Positions 43,204 to 56,388 of a stretch of 64,000 nucleotides of DNA are shown here, piece by piece. Origin of the DNA: Pomphorhynchus laevis (Eukaryota; Acanthocephala; Palaeacanthocephala; Echinorhynchida; Pomphorhynchidae). The position numbers and the translations under genes were made by a program. The DNA is taken from positions 62,001 to 126,000 of the forward strand of contig WNNJ02003276.1 of NCBI GenBank assembly GCA_012934845.2. The letters are read 5' to 3'. The notes below the pieces were generated by a model. The model was not told where the DNA came from. It was given only the letters and a program-made list of their open reading frames with translations, and made no database searches. Each line of letters begins with the position of its first letter. Position 1 is the first letter of the stretch.

Positions 43204-44625
43204 ACAAATGTTTACAAAGGACGCGTCAATTCTTGTCTGATTATTTAATGCTGTATCGTTTGCAACTGACTGCAGAACAGGTTCTTTATCAATACAGGAG
43301 CAACATCTTATATATGATTTCGTGGAGAATAAAATTTAAACCACCTGTTTTACATAATATGACATGTGTTGTATCTCAAGATATTCTACAAGTAAATAAT
43401 CAAATAATTTTTCCTTAGTATTCCAATCATAACTCACCGATATGAAACTCTTGTGTAGTCGAGAAATTATTTTGTGTATAATATGTCTGACATTAACCCT
43501 GTCATGAAGCCCCTGTCATGCTTGCTTTTGTCAGTATTGTTTTAAGGATAACATCTGAGCTTCTAATAAGTTATGACTGTAATATCTCAAATTTTGGTTG
43601 TTTGAAATTTCAATGTTTTCCAATTTGTTGTTGATAGCTGTATAAGTTATCTTCTGATTCACCATTAATTTCGAATTTATGTATGCCAATTCATTATCCA
43701 CCTTAATATTGCCAATTCCTAAACATCCAAATTTATATTAGAGTTGAATTATGGATCGAATTTTATCATCTATCTAATCTAAACATAAAATACTGGCCAA
43801 TTTTTTATTTGATAATTCTAGCTCCGAATGTTAAAACATTCGCTTTTAATCTGTGATGTCCTCGAAAGATTCAAAGAGCTCTCGCGACAAACAAATGTGC
43901 GGCGAATGAGTTCTCTACAGATAATTCATGTACTTGGGATATTCATTCTTGAATTTTTATTTTAGTTTGATTTTCCACGTTTTTTTGCACCTATTAAGTT
44001 GTCAAGATATGTACCTCACCAAAATTTATTTGAACTCCATCATCAAGACATTCTTTTGGAATATTATCAATATTTTCGCGTGCCAATAATATGCACTTTT
44101 TAATTTTACTTTGTACCCAAAAAAAGGTCCGCATCCCTTTATCTATTTTCATACTTTATTTATTTATTCGATAGTACCAACACAAGGTGCATCATCTGCA
44201 TACCAATACTGTAATGAGTTGAGAGCGGATTATCGAAGCTTAGAGTTTAAAAAAGGTTTAAGAAATAAATAACATACAACTAACGACTTGCAGACTAACG
44301 ACTTGAGAATGCTCCGACGGCTACAAACAAACTAGTTAAAACAATTTTCTTTATATAAACATATTATAACAATTATTCCAATCGTCTCGCTGCGCTCGCC
44401 AATCAGTTGCAATTGCAAATTTAACAGCTTCAACACACAAGGACGTTAATGGGAGGACGTAAGAAAATAGCTACAACAGACACTAACTATGCTTAACTGC
44501 AAGTACAGTGCTCGACACACAACTGTAGCGTCTAGACCACAATCACTTGTGACAACAATAAGTCTAAAGAAGACTTCCTATATGGATTTTGTGCAAACAA
44601 ATTAATCTGCAAACTCTCACATAAG

Positions 44626-45016
44626 CACATATCAACATCCAACACGTCCACTCAAACAACCCCTGTCGTTTCCAATATCCTTTCTCTACCCACCCTGTCA
44701 CCATATACACTTCCTATCTCATGTCATCTTCACTTCCCGACACCCCGTCTCTTCCCCTCTGTCTCGTTTCTCAATAACTTGCATCCATCAATCAAAATCA
44801 CATCCATCAACCTCTACAATCCTTCCACACCTAACCTTTTCTCACATCGCTTGCCACCCTCTTTATTATCATTATTTTGATCCTCCTCTCAACCTATTCA
44901 CCAAGCAATCCATCGATCTCTTCTGCCTCACCGAATCCTGTCACTCAGATTCTGACGACCTCTCCATTCGTCGTCTGCACTCTGCCGGTTGCTCACTAGT
45001 CGAATCCGCCCGCCCC
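44626..45016 (+). mobile_element. LINE B 5' fragment ending in the 13-mer element
   Basis: Matches 33040-33430 (5'UTR and the start of the endonuclease, LTESCHSDSDDLSIRRL). At 45016/45017, after CGAATCCGCCCGCCCC, LINE B stops and the 13-mer element begins. In copy 1 the endonuclease continues. Confidence 0.85.
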
Positions 45017-45415
45017 CGTGCTGAGAGAGAATCCAAAGCCCGTGCTGAGAGAGAAAGAGGGTAGTATAAACAAGACAAGTTTGCCAATTAGACAGAACGA
45101 ACGAACTGAATGCACGGACTAAATAAACATACTAAACGAACGGTCTGAACGAACGGTCTGAACGAACGGTCTGAACGAACGGTATGAACGATTGGACTGA
45201 ATGAACGGATTGAATGAACAGACTTAACGAACGGACTGAATGAATGAACTGAATGAACGGACTGAATGCGCGGACTTACGAACGAACTAAACAAACGGTC
45301 AAACGAACGAACTTAACGAACAATATTAACGAATAGACTGAACATACACACTGAATTCGTCTGTGAAATTATTATTAGTAAACTTGTAAGCGCGCCGTTG
45401 GCACGCATTTGCCAC
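45017..45415 (+). repeat. 13-bp-repeat element with a LINE B-like 3' tail, copy 1
   Basis: The head repeats GTGCTGAGAGAGAA (45017, 45041). From about 45088 to 45360 there are some 20 degenerate 13-bp units (consensus GAACGAACGGWCT, with GAATGAACGGACT and TAACGAACGGACT variants). It ends GTAAGCGCGCCGTTGGCACG, CATTTGCCAC. This is the same end as LINE B, including the stem (GCGCGCC/GGCACGC, one mismatch). It has no coding capacity: the antisense 68-codon open frame simply translates the repeat. The best reading is a non-autonomous element that uses the LINE B machinery. Confidence 0.7.
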
Positions 45416-47509
45416 GATCTCTACTTTCTTTTCGACTCTAAACTCATATCCATTCTCGATCTTCTCTTGCCCTTCAAGCCCCACCATCACCGTTCCTTGA
45501 ACCGTGCATCGTGGTTTGACATTTAATGCCAACTCTCAAAGCGTCGACTCCGTCAAGGTTTTCAAGTCTATCACCGCTTTCTTAGACGTGATATCCGCTC
45601 GCTCATTCAGTCTCTCCGTGATTCCTATCTTGCTCTTCGCCGGTCTCATCTCTCCCTACTACGCACCAAATGCAACTCCTTTTGGCAGCATAAAATCAAC
45701 ACTTTATTAAACTCCAAGTCTCCATGGCATACCTTCAACTCAATCATTTATCGTTTCTCGTCGTTTTGCAACATCAATCCCCATGATTATTCGTCATTTC
45801 TTCAGACCAAAGTATCCACATTGCTCTCTCTTACAACCTCGTTTCCATTCAATATCACTGCCATTCGCCTCGCCTCTTCCTGCCGGAACTTTTTCATATT
45901 CTCCCTTATCACTTGCTGAAGTCTAATCTGTCCTCATATCCTTGCCCAACAAAACCTCACCTGCCGATCCCTTACCCACCCATATACTTAAATTCATATG
46001 CTCATCGATATCCCCTTTTATCACAACTTTGTTAAATTCGTCCATCTTCAGACGTTTCTTTCCTTCACACTGGAAATCCGCCATCGTTCGTACACTTAAG
46101 AAACAATCGCTCGATCCCGCACTTCCTTCTAGCTATCGCCGTATTTCACTCCTCCCCTCTTTCCAAGCTCTTAGAGCGCCTTATCTTAATACAGATCAAC
46201 GTTTATCTATTTTCATTTAATCTGTACCCTTCTTTCCAATCCGCTTTCCGCTCTAATCACTCCACAGAAGTCGCATGCATGAATGTTTACAACGGCCTAC
46301 TCATTTCTCGAGACAAGGCTATATATAGTGTTCTCATCTTCATCGACCTCTCATCCGCCTTCGACATCGTCGACCACTTTATCCTCCTTTCTCGCCTTCG
46401 TTATGATTACGGCTTTTCTTCCTCCTCCGTAGCATGTTTTGCCTCATATCTATCCGACCATTCTTTTCGAGTCTGTTCAAATTCATCATCCTTTTCTCCC
46501 ATCCTTATTTTCTGCAGGGTCTTACAAGGTTCAGTCCTAGGACCCCTGCTGTTCTCTCTTCTACTCGGCGATCTCTTTCCGTTTATCAAACCTTACTCCT
46601 TTAACGTCATAAAATACGCCGACAACATCCTTATCTAGGCTCATGCACCCGCCCATCGCATATACGATATCGCAATTTCTGCCTCCAACTGTCTTTCTTC
46701 TATCTACAAACGTCTCTCCCATCTTCGTCTCGTTCAAAAGCCACACAAGTCCAAAATAATGTGGATCCTTCCCCGTCAACCTAACATATCTCCTCCCCTT
46801 GTATCTTTTGCCTCATCAGTCATCCCCATAGTCCACAATCTCACTTTCTTGGATTCCATTTCGATGATAACCTTTCCCTTAAACCCTTCTTCCGCGACAA
46901 GGTCCACTGGTCTAACTTAATTCTCCGTAACATCCGCCGTATCTGTTCCCTTATCGACTTCCGCTCCTGTATGTATTTTCTTTCATCGCTTTTTTCCCTA
47001 AAATCGATTATTGCATCAGCCTTTTCGCAAATTCTCCAAAATCCATCATCCTACCCATACAATGCATAATCAACAACGCAGATCGAGTGCTCCTACTACT
47101 CCGTCGCTTTAAACCCACATCCACATATCTTGTCCAACTCTCCTGGCCTACCATCCACATCCACATATAACTCTGCATTCTCGTAACTTTTCGTCTTATC
47201 GTTGTCGACTTCACATCATTCATCAACCTCCATTTCTTAGACGACACTCGCCCCACCTCTATATCGCTGTGTTCCAGTCATTTCTTCTTACTCCACGTTC
47301 CGAATTACTCGGCAACTACAGTCTATGATCCTTCCTCGTCGTCACCCCACTCGCCTTAAATCAGCTCGCTCACGACGTTCGCCATGCTCCCTTTTTATCA
47401 CATTTAAATACCTCCTACGTTTCCACCTTCTCGACATATGATTTAGATTTTTTATCTTCGTGGTTATGTATGCTTGCGTAGGCACGCATTTGCCACGTAA
47501 AAATAAATC
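45413..47509 (+). mobile_element. LINE B, linker to 3' end, duplicate copy
   Basis: Copy of 34041-36137: RT motifs IDLSSAFDIVDH near 46340, LQGSVLGPLLF near 46521 and YADN near 46621. It lacks the endonuclease because the duplication began inside the element. Confidence 0.85.
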
Positions 47510-47516
47510 TTTTTTG

Positions 47517-47612
47517 AATAAAATTTTAAGAATTGCAGCAATATGTAATAATATTGACTTTCTTCAAAATCATTTAAATGATTTAATAGATAAATATTTT
47601 ATTATAACCATC
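47517..47612 (+). mobile_element. P1 sliver, duplicate
   Basis: Copy of 36145-36240. Confidence 0.7.
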
Positions 47613-47811
47613 ATTTAAATAAGAACGTTTTTGAAAACAATTCTTGATCGATTACAAATTTTTTAAAGCTAATTTAGATTTTGTATAAACAAAACGCATA
47701 CCTAACTAGCATGCCTCTGAACGAAATATAATGATTTTCAAACCGGTATCAGATGTAAACTTGTCTGTTTTTAAATTCTCTGTCATATTAATAAATCCAA
47801 AACATTAAAAT

Positions 47812-48172
47812 TTCAAACTAAATTACACAGTTTTACTAAACTGAATAGCTTAATTATTATTACATCAATACAATACATTTTTATTGTTGTAAAATAATTT
47901 TTAAATGCTTTCAAATTATTACGCATTGTTAGTTCAAGGACAACTGTTATTGTAACAAACCCTTCTCTTTGCGATTGATAGTAGTGTTTATCTTTTTGAT
48001 GAATATCGCTTCTAAAATTCGTAAATATCAATTATTATACTATCAATTATTTCCTTTTTAGATACCTTAATGTTATGTTCATCTTCTATATGCTTCTTAA
48101 TCGCACCGCTATATGAATGTTGCGTCATTCGTGAGTACAACCGTTGCGTCGTGTAACCAATATAAATGTAGT
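47812..48172 (-). mobile_element. P2 GIY-YIG part, duplicate
   Basis: Copy of 36440-36800, same reading. Confidence 0.7.
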
Positions 48173-48772
48173 GAGTTTGTTGACAGATTACGTTTAAGCA
48201 AACCGAGCGGTATAATGGCTTCAATGGACGTTAGCGATTTATTCACAAACATCCCAATTCGTGATTGCATTGAACTCTCGTTAGAATACGTATACAGTGA
48301 TAATCAACAAAATAGTCTTCAAACTAATGTCTTATCTAAAGAACACTTTAACTGAATCTATATTTACATGTCTTATTGGAGAAACATACAAACAAGTTGA
48401 TGGAGTTGCCATGGGGTCTGTATTGGGACCAACAATAATTAACCTTTATGTGGGTCACTTGGAAAGGAAAATATTTTTAGAAGACAAAAATAAAATGCTA
48501 TTTTACATTCGATATGTCGATGATATTTTCATATGTGCTGATAATGCTGAAAATGTAATTGAGCTTAAGCGAAAGTTTGAGCAATCCTCATGTCTTCATT
48601 TTACGGTTGAATTTGAAAACCAAAATGTATTACCGTTCCTCGACATACTTGTCAACAATATTGACAATAAATTTGAGTGCTCGGTATACAGAAAAAGCAC
48701 TTATGATGGTCACTGTCTGAATTTTTCTAGCATATGCCCGCTCAATACAAGAAGAGTGTTATTAAATCGCTA
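48168..48772 (+). mobile_element. P2 reverse transcriptase part, duplicate
   Basis: Copy of 36796-37400, with the RYVDDIF box near 48510. Confidence 0.8.
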
Positions 48773-51276
48773 CTGCAACGCTCCTATCGTATTTGCACTA
48801 GGGGCAAGTGCCTTTACTGGACGGGGGCTGGTGGTGGGAAGAGGAACCTTCCTGCTCCTAGTTCGGTCTAGGATGGCAATCCCCATTCCAACTAGTCCAT
48901 CACAATGCAGAGTACTCGTGAGCCTTTTTCACTGAATATCCTTCAGTGGAATTCGGGAGGTGCTTCTGCCCTTAGACTTCTATCCGGTAGAGACGCAGAT
49001 GTTATAGTCCTTCAGGAGACGCGGTCTATCCGTCTCCCCAGGACATTACTCGATTTATCTCAAAGCATATCTGTTCCCATTATACTCCGTACATTACCCC
49101 GCCTCACTCTTCTTCCTCTCAAGGACTCTTGACCTTAGTTAAGTGCTCTTTAAGGTCCACCCTCTTGCTAAACTACTCATGTCCAGCCCTGTCTTCTATC
49201 CGCAGATGTTATAGTCCTTCAGGAGACGCGGTCTATCCGTCTCCCCAGGACATTACTCGATTTATCTCAAAGCATATCTGTTCCCATTATACTCCGTACA
49301 TTACCCCGCCTCACTCTTCTTCCTCTCAAGGACTCTTGACCTTAGTTAAGTGCTCTTTAAGGTCCAACCTCTTGCTAAACTACTCATGTCCAGCCCTGTC
49401 TTGTCTGGTAGTTTCACTCAGTAAGAACGGTAAACGCCTCAGTCTAGCCAATGTTTACATTCGTCCAGGGGAGATCCACAAGAATCGTGACCTCCTGGAT
49501 GGTATTATCGACAGCGGCTATGACATGACACTAGGGGACTTCAACGACAGAACTGGTCGTTGGATCAATGCATAACTTCGCAGAGCCAGGAAAGATTACT
49601 TTATTCACAAACCACCTTCCCCCACTTTTCATTGCACATCAACAAATTCAATCCTCGACATTTTACTGCTTCACTCGAGGTGGTTACTTAAACCCCTTTG
49701 CACGAGGCAGTCGCGTCAACAGTTGACCACCTCTCATGACTTCATTCGTTGGAGGATAGAGGTGGATACGTTGCTGAGAAGGAGGTTTCACTTTGATCTG
49801 ATAAGAGTGGCCTTCTTTCAGGCGGCAATCCGACTCTTCCCCAGAATAGGACATGAGAGTTTAACCGAATTCAATACCTACCTCTCTTCGCAAGCTACCG
49901 CGATTTTATCTACTACCTACAAAGGTCGCTTATACAATCCCACTCCGACAAAACTCAAGGTACTAGCTAAATTGCTGAACCTTCCTAATCTCTCTGTTTC
50001 CGAAAGACAAACCCTCTCGAATGAATACTGGAGCACTAGATATAGGTTCTAGCTGAGTAGGGATAAGACAAATATTGCTCGTTTTAACCCGTCTCAGTCT
50101 TTCTTCTGGAAGATATTCAGGAAGGAGAAGTTTGTGTGCTGGAAGGATAGGGCATTTGGTTGGATAGGTAAGATAGGCCTTGAAAAAGTTTTAGAAGAGT
50201 CACTAGCCCTTCATAACTATGGATCCACTCAATCACCTCAACCAATCCAGCCTTGGGGTGACTTCAGGAATAGGAACTTATATGTAACAGATATCCTTAA
50301 CTCCTGGGGTCCACTTCCGGGCACCTCTAAATCTCACGCTCCACTTTCCTCTCGAGTCTGTCAGCTTTTGACAGCCGATCAGAGAAGAGAGGTGGCCGTC
50401 ACAATGCTTCTAGCCTCCCCATCCGATGTAGCAGGCATCAATATTAGTAAGAGAGTGTTTATTCCTAAGAAAAAATCCTGCTCATGCCCTAAAGATCTGC
50501 GACCCATTTCGATTAAAAATGCCCTCGTGTCGATTTACGAAAAAGCGCTTGCGCGTAAAATCCGCGACCATTTGATTAGGCGTAATTTGATCCCTCCTGG
50601 TTTTCATGGGTTCGTCAAAGGTCGCTCGGTCCATTCAGCAGTAGGTGAGGTGGAGCAGTTTTGTCGGGAAAATAGCCATCGTCTTGTAGTGGCTGTTTTC
50701 CTTGACTTTTCTGCTGCATTTGACCGCATCTTTATTCCCTTTGTGATCTCTTCTCTCAGGTCCCTCGGGTTGCCTGCGAGAATAGTGAACAGGGTGGAGA
50801 TACTGCTGTACACCAAGCGATTTTATTATGAAGACGACCCTGATGCACGTCAGTTCTACCCTATTACGGGTGTGCCTCAAGGTTCACCTCTTTCTCCTAT
50901 CTTATATCTTGCTGCTTCCATTAATCTATTCAAAATATTTAAACGCGAACAACGTCTTGTGATGTATGCTGATGACACCACAGCCCTGTTCTCTGGACAC
51001 AGGTGCAAAGACGTAGTCTCTGACATCAGCCATTTCTTTTTAAAATTAAAAGACCAGTTGCCCAAATCCAATCTTGTTCTAATCTCCGCGAAATCGCAGG
51101 TGGTCGTCTTTCATGGCACCCCTGCAACAAAGCAAAAGCTTAAGAGATTAGCATTCTCTGCCCTCTCCTTCATATTTGCCTCTGAACCAGACCAAGTCGA
51201 GTAAAAGTCTCACAAGTCGAGTAAAATACCTGGGGTTCACCGTTACGGTGAACTGGTCGGCGAAAGCTGATCTATG
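48772..51276 (+). mobile_element. LINE C, copy 2, with added stops
   Basis: Copy of 37400-39904 including the 207-bp repeat. Relative to copy 1, TCA became TAA at 49573-49575 and CAG became TAG at 50050-50052, splitting the 691-codon frame into 49129-49575, 49723-50052 and 50134-51204. A Pro-to-Leu change lies at 49799 and a silent C/T at 50334. RT motifs (GVPQGSPLSPILY, YADD near 50965) are unchanged. The two nonsense changes show copy 2 has been free to decay since the duplication. Confidence 0.85.
50134..51204 (+). pseudogene. LINE C RT frame, copy 2
   Basis: Remaining 356-codon frame with the full RT core (KDLRPISIKNALVSIYEKAL, FLDFSAAFDR, GVPQGSPLSP, YADD). It is not expected to be expressed on its own. 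Confidence 0.75.
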
Positions 51277-52907
51277 AATCAAATCAGCTAACTGAGTCTA
51301 CGTATTTAATATAATTATAAGATGAACATAATAATGCTAAATCAAAATTTAATAATTAAATAATAAAATAAATAATTGTTTTTAGATTTTCTATAATTTA
51401 AATCAAATTAAAATAAAAAATTTTAATTTAAAGAGTTATTTTTATGAATTGACTAATAAATAACAGACGTTGTTTAGAATAAGGATTAGAGGTTATCAAA
51501 AAGAACTGCTATGCTATCAGGTTTCGGCATCTAACTCCTCTACCCAACATAGCAGCGGGGCCAAATACTTGTTAAGGACGTATTTCTTCGTATTAAATTT
51601 AATTATATAGTATCTTATTCTTGCACAAAGTATATTAGTTATTATTCATCCATAAAAATTTTCCTGATTTTAAATTTATTTTTAATATTATTGTGTTGAT
51701 TTATATATTTTACTATTTTCTGTTTGATGGTATTTTTATGGTAACCTAGTTTAAAATATGTACCTATTAAATTATTTAAATGATGTTGAAGAAAGCCAAT
51801 ATCATTACATATTGTTGCAATTCTTAAAATTTCAATATTTAATGTATTATATTTTATGTTATATGGTATGCATGAATGCTCATGAAAAATATGTTTCTTG
51901 TGAATTTAAATAAGTCATCTTTACGATATAAATTAATAGTAGTTTTAGTTAATGTTAATTTAATGTTCATATCTGGATATACACCTTCTTTATCATTAAT
52001 ATTGGTTTTGTTAAGAATAAGGCTTTCTGGATAAATTTGTTCACTAATTGAATAAAAATTATTAGAATTAAATACACATATATCATCAATGTATCGAAAC
52101 ATATTTCATATATTTATATTGTTTAGATTTAGTTTTTACACAGTTATGAACAAATTCATATTCTATAAAGCTTAAAAACAAATCAGCTATAATTGGGCTA
52201 CTATTACCACCCATTGGAACACCTTTTACTTGTCTAAATATAGATGTCCCTACTTTTAAATAATTTTGATTTATCAAAATATTTAAGGATTCTATTAATT
52301 CAATTTTATCCATATATTTATATTTACTTGATGGTTTAATTTTTGTTAGATAGGCGTTAATTAATTAACGCCTATCATAATTATTATAACATATATGTAC
52401 ATATTTTCCGAATATAAGATTAATTAATTTTACTAACGCTTCTTTAATATTTACTAAATCTAGATTTGTATAAAGCGTACTAAAATCGTATGTATTTATA
52501 TTTTAAAAATTTATTCCTTTTGTCTGTTCTAAAAATTCTTTTGTAGAATTAATACTGAAATAGTGTTTTATACCATTATTAATTTCGATTACCTTGCAAT
52601 ATTTTTTGAAGCGTGCTTTAATTACTTTAAGTATGTTATCCATATAAACCGAAAACGGTTTTAATGTACATTTAAAAGCACTTCTCGAACAAAGGTTTTA
52701 TTATATCGATGTTCAATTTTATGTAGTGCTTTTGTAAAGCACTACATAAAATTGCAATTATAAAATATTTGTTACTATATCCGGTTTATTATTAGGCATC
52801 AGTTTATTTCTATTTTTGTGCTTCTTTTACAATATGCTTCTTTTCTTTTTAAACTGAAATGTTTTCAACTGAAATCACTTGACACATTTCCAAAATTATT
52901 ATTCAAA
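51277..52907 (-). mobile_element. P1 Penelope-like element, copy b2
   Basis: Copy of 39905-41535. The catalytic box here reads YIDDI (near 52085), where copy b1 reads YIDYI, so the two differ at a functionally important residue. Broken at several points like its sisters. Confidence 0.65.
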
Positions 52908-53289
52908 AGGTTATTGTTCAAGGAGTGGTATATTACAACCTCAGATCCTGTTTCTTTTTTAATAGAATATTTGTATTGGTCAATACGCTTAGATAATCCT
53001 TGTTCATTAATATAAGACAAAGCCTAATAAGACAGAATTTAACAAGGCATTGTCTACCGACAAAGATCATATAAAATCATATTAAACAGCAATGATCATA
53101 TTGCTGTTTAATATACCAAGCGTTGTTAAATGCATATACTTAAGAAAAGAAGAGCATCTTTAATAGCGTTTGGACAACGAAATTATATTTCATGCAAATT
53201 TCTTTGTTAAGATAATAAAGTAACGATCGAATAATTAATTGTAATTATAGAATAATTAGAATTTAAATTTTGAGCTAAGCACCTATCAA

Positions 53290-53610
53290 TTAAAAGTTAT
53301 TTTGAGAGGAACCTGTCTGTAATCGTCCATGTGTCCCGATCACACCCAGTATGATAACAATGTAACCAAGAAATTGAAGCAGTATAAGGATAAGTGAAAT
53401 ATTATATTGCTGAATGTTCATGGCTGTCAAAAATTTCAATATATAAAACGAATCAATACTATTTTCGATTTGCCAGAATACAACTACGGTGACAATAATT
53501 GATATGATAGATCCGTGGTATTTCTTATCGATATTGTAGGGTTGAATGCCAAACTGTTTTAGAATTCTAAAGATAATTTCAAAATGATTATGAAATTTAA
53601 TTGAGAACAC
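53290..53610 (-). CDS. Putative membrane protein or receptor exon, copy 3
   Basis: Identical in protein to 41918-42238. Confidence 0.4.
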   Translation of the reverse strand: MFSIKFHNHFEIIFRILKQFGIQPYNIDKKYHGSIISIIVTVVVFWQIENSIDSFYILKFLTAMNIQQYNISLILILLQFLGYIVIILGVIGTHGRLQTGSSQNNF

Positions 53611-54094
53611 TGATAATTTTTTAATAATAAAAAATTATTTCAATTTATTACTAAATAAATAATTTTAAAAAATATTTAAAAATACAACAAAAGATACAGA
53701 TATTAATTAAAATCAATTTTATTTTTTTAAATTTTATATCAGTATATTTTTCCTTCATTTCCTCCGTAATGTTAAAGACACACCCTTTGTTATCTTTACC
53801 GAAATACTAAATCTTAATTTTCTAATGTAATATCCATTTCTTTTTAGATTTCTTGTCGCCATACTCGATGCCATTATCTTCAAATGGGTTCAATACCATC
53901 TATTGTTGAAAATATCATTGGGTGAAAATACGCTTTGTCTATTTTCACAATGTGTTCTGCATACTTTACATTTTCCCTCTATTCATTAGTAAATGGTTTT
54001 TTACTATTTTTTAGTAAATGGTTCATTTACTCGTTCTGAAGCATATGACGGTGCAAAAATATTAAAACAACAAATTCATTATCCTACCCTACAT

Positions 54095-54575
54095 CTCCAA
54101 AATATATCATCCTACCCCTACAACGCATCATCAACTCCGCCATTCGAGTGCTATTTCGTCTCCGTCGCTTCGACCACACATCCACATATTTTGCCCAATT
54201 CTCTTGGCCCACCATCCACATCCGCATCAAACTCCGCCTTCTTCTCGTTACTTTTCATCTCATCGCTGTATGCTCCTCATCGTTCATCAACCTCCCTTTC
54301 TTAGACAACACTCGCCCCACCTCGCTATCGCTGCGTTCCCGTCATACCCTCTTACTACACGTTTCCAATTACTCCAACAACAACGGTCTCCGATCCTTCC
54401 TCGTCGCCGCCCCACTCGCCTGAAATCAACTCCGACTCGACGTCCGCCGCGCTCCCTCCTTTATCACATTCAAACACCTCCTCCGTTCACACCTTCTCGA
54501 CACATTATTTAGATTTTTTTTCTTTTTCATGGCCATGTAAGCTTGCGTCGGCACGTATTTGCCACGTAAAATATA
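54095..54575 (+). mobile_element. LINE B 3'-terminal fragment, duplicate copy 3
   Basis: Copy of 42723-43203. Confidence 0.85.
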
Positions 54576-55997
54576 ACAAATGTTTACAAAGGACGCGTCA
54601 ATTCTTGTCTGATTATTTAATGCTGTATCGTTTGCAACTGACTGCAGAACAGGTTCTTTATCAATACAGGAGCAACATCTTATATATGATTTCGTGGAGA
54701 ATAAAATTTAAACCACCTATTTTACATAATATGACATGTGTTGTATCTCAAGATATTCTACAAGTAAATAATCAAATAATTTTTCCTTAGTATTCCAATC
54801 ATAACTCACCGATATGAAACTCTTGTGTAGTCGAGAAATTATTTTGTGTATAATATGTCTGACATTAACCCTGTCATGAAGCCCCTGTCATGCTTGCTTT
54901 TGTCAGTATTGTTTTAAGGATAACATCTGAGCTTCTAATAAGTTATGACTGTAATATCTCAAATTTTGGTTGTTTGAAATTTCAATGTTTTCCAATTTGT
55001 TGTTGATAGCTGTATAAGTTATCTTCTGATTCACCATTAATTTCGAATTTATGTATGCCAATTCATTATCCACCTTAATATTGCCAATTCCTAAACATCT
55101 AAATTTATATTAGAGTTGAATTATGGATCGAATTTTATCATCTATCTAATCTAAACATAAAATACTGGCCAATTTTTTATTTGATAATTCTAGCTCCGAA
55201 TGTTAAAACATTCGCTTTTAATCTGTGATGTCCTCGAAAGATTCAAAGAGCTCTCGCGACAAACAAATGTGCGGCGAATGAGTTCTCTACAGATAATTCA
55301 TGTACTTGGGATATTCATTCTTGAATTTTTATTTTAGTTTGATTTTCCACGTTTTTTTGCACCTATTAAGTTGTCAAGATATGTACCTCACCAAAATTTA
55401 TTTGAACTCCATCATCAAGACATTCTTTTGGAATATTATCAATATTTTCGCGTGCCAATAATATGCACTTTTTAATTTTACTTTGTACCCAAAAAAAGGT
55501 CCGCATCCCTTTATCTATTTTCATACTTTATTTATTTATTCGATAGTACCAACACAAGGTGCATCATCTGCATACCAATACTGTAATGAGTTGAGAGCGG
55601 ATTATCGAAGCTTAGAGTTTAAAAAAGGTTTAAGAAATAAATAACATACAACTAACGACTTGCAGACTAACGACTTGAGAATGCTCCGACGGCTACAAAC
55701 AAACTAGTTAAAACAATTTTCTTTATATAAACATATTATAACAATTATTCCAATCGTCTCGCTGCGCTCGCCAATCAGTTGCAATTGCAAATTTAACAGC
55801 TTCAACACACAAGGACGTTAATGGGAGGACGTAAGAAAATAGCTACAACAGACACTAACTATGCTTAACTGCAAGTACAGTGCTCGACACACAACTGTAG
55901 CGTCTAGACCACAATCACTTGTGACAACAATAAGTCTAAAGAAGAATTCCTATATGGATTTTGTGCAAACAAATTAATCTGCAAACTCTCACATAAG

Positions 55998-56388
55998 CAC
56001 ATATCAACATCCAACACGTCCACTCAAACAACCCCTGTCGTTTCCAATATCCTTTCTCTACCCACCCTGTCACCATATACACTTCCTATCTCATGTCATC
56101 TTCACTTCCCGACACCCCGTCTCTTCCCCTCTGTCTCGTTTCTCAATAACTTGCATCCATCAATCAAAATCACATCCATCAACCTCTACAATCCTTCCAC
56201 ACCTAACCTTTTCTCACATCGCTTGCCACCCTCTTTATTATCATTATTTTGATCCTCCTCTCAACCTATTCACCAAGCAATCCATCGATCTCTTCTGCCT
56301 CACCGAATCCTGTCACTCAGATTCTGACGACCTCTCCATTCGTCGTCTGCACTCTGCCGGTTGCTCACTAGTCGAATCCGCCCGCCCC
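55998..56388 (+). mobile_element. LINE B 5' fragment, duplicate copy 3
   Basis: Copy of 44626-45016, ending at the same join to the 13-mer element. Confidence 0.8.

Larger units (their letters stand above)
34041..45412. repeat. Unit 1 of an exact 11,372-bp tandem duplication
   Basis: Every position n in 34041-45412 matches n+11372 in 45413-56784, with roughly ten substitutions seen by eye (for example 34450 region G/A, 38202 C/A, 38427 C/T, 38678 C/T, 38962 C/T). The unit contains the LINE B RT part, P1 sliver, P2, LINE C, P1, the 106-codon ORF and the 13-mer element. CAC is shared at the start (34041-34043), the joint (45413-45415) and the far end (56785-56787). Confidence 0.95.

Noticed and set aside
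45088-45294. 68-codon antisense frame with repeated VHSVHSFSPFV-type sequence (also 56460-56666)
   Set aside because: It simply translates the 13-bp repeat. 13 bp is not a multiple of three, and the repetition is a by-product.
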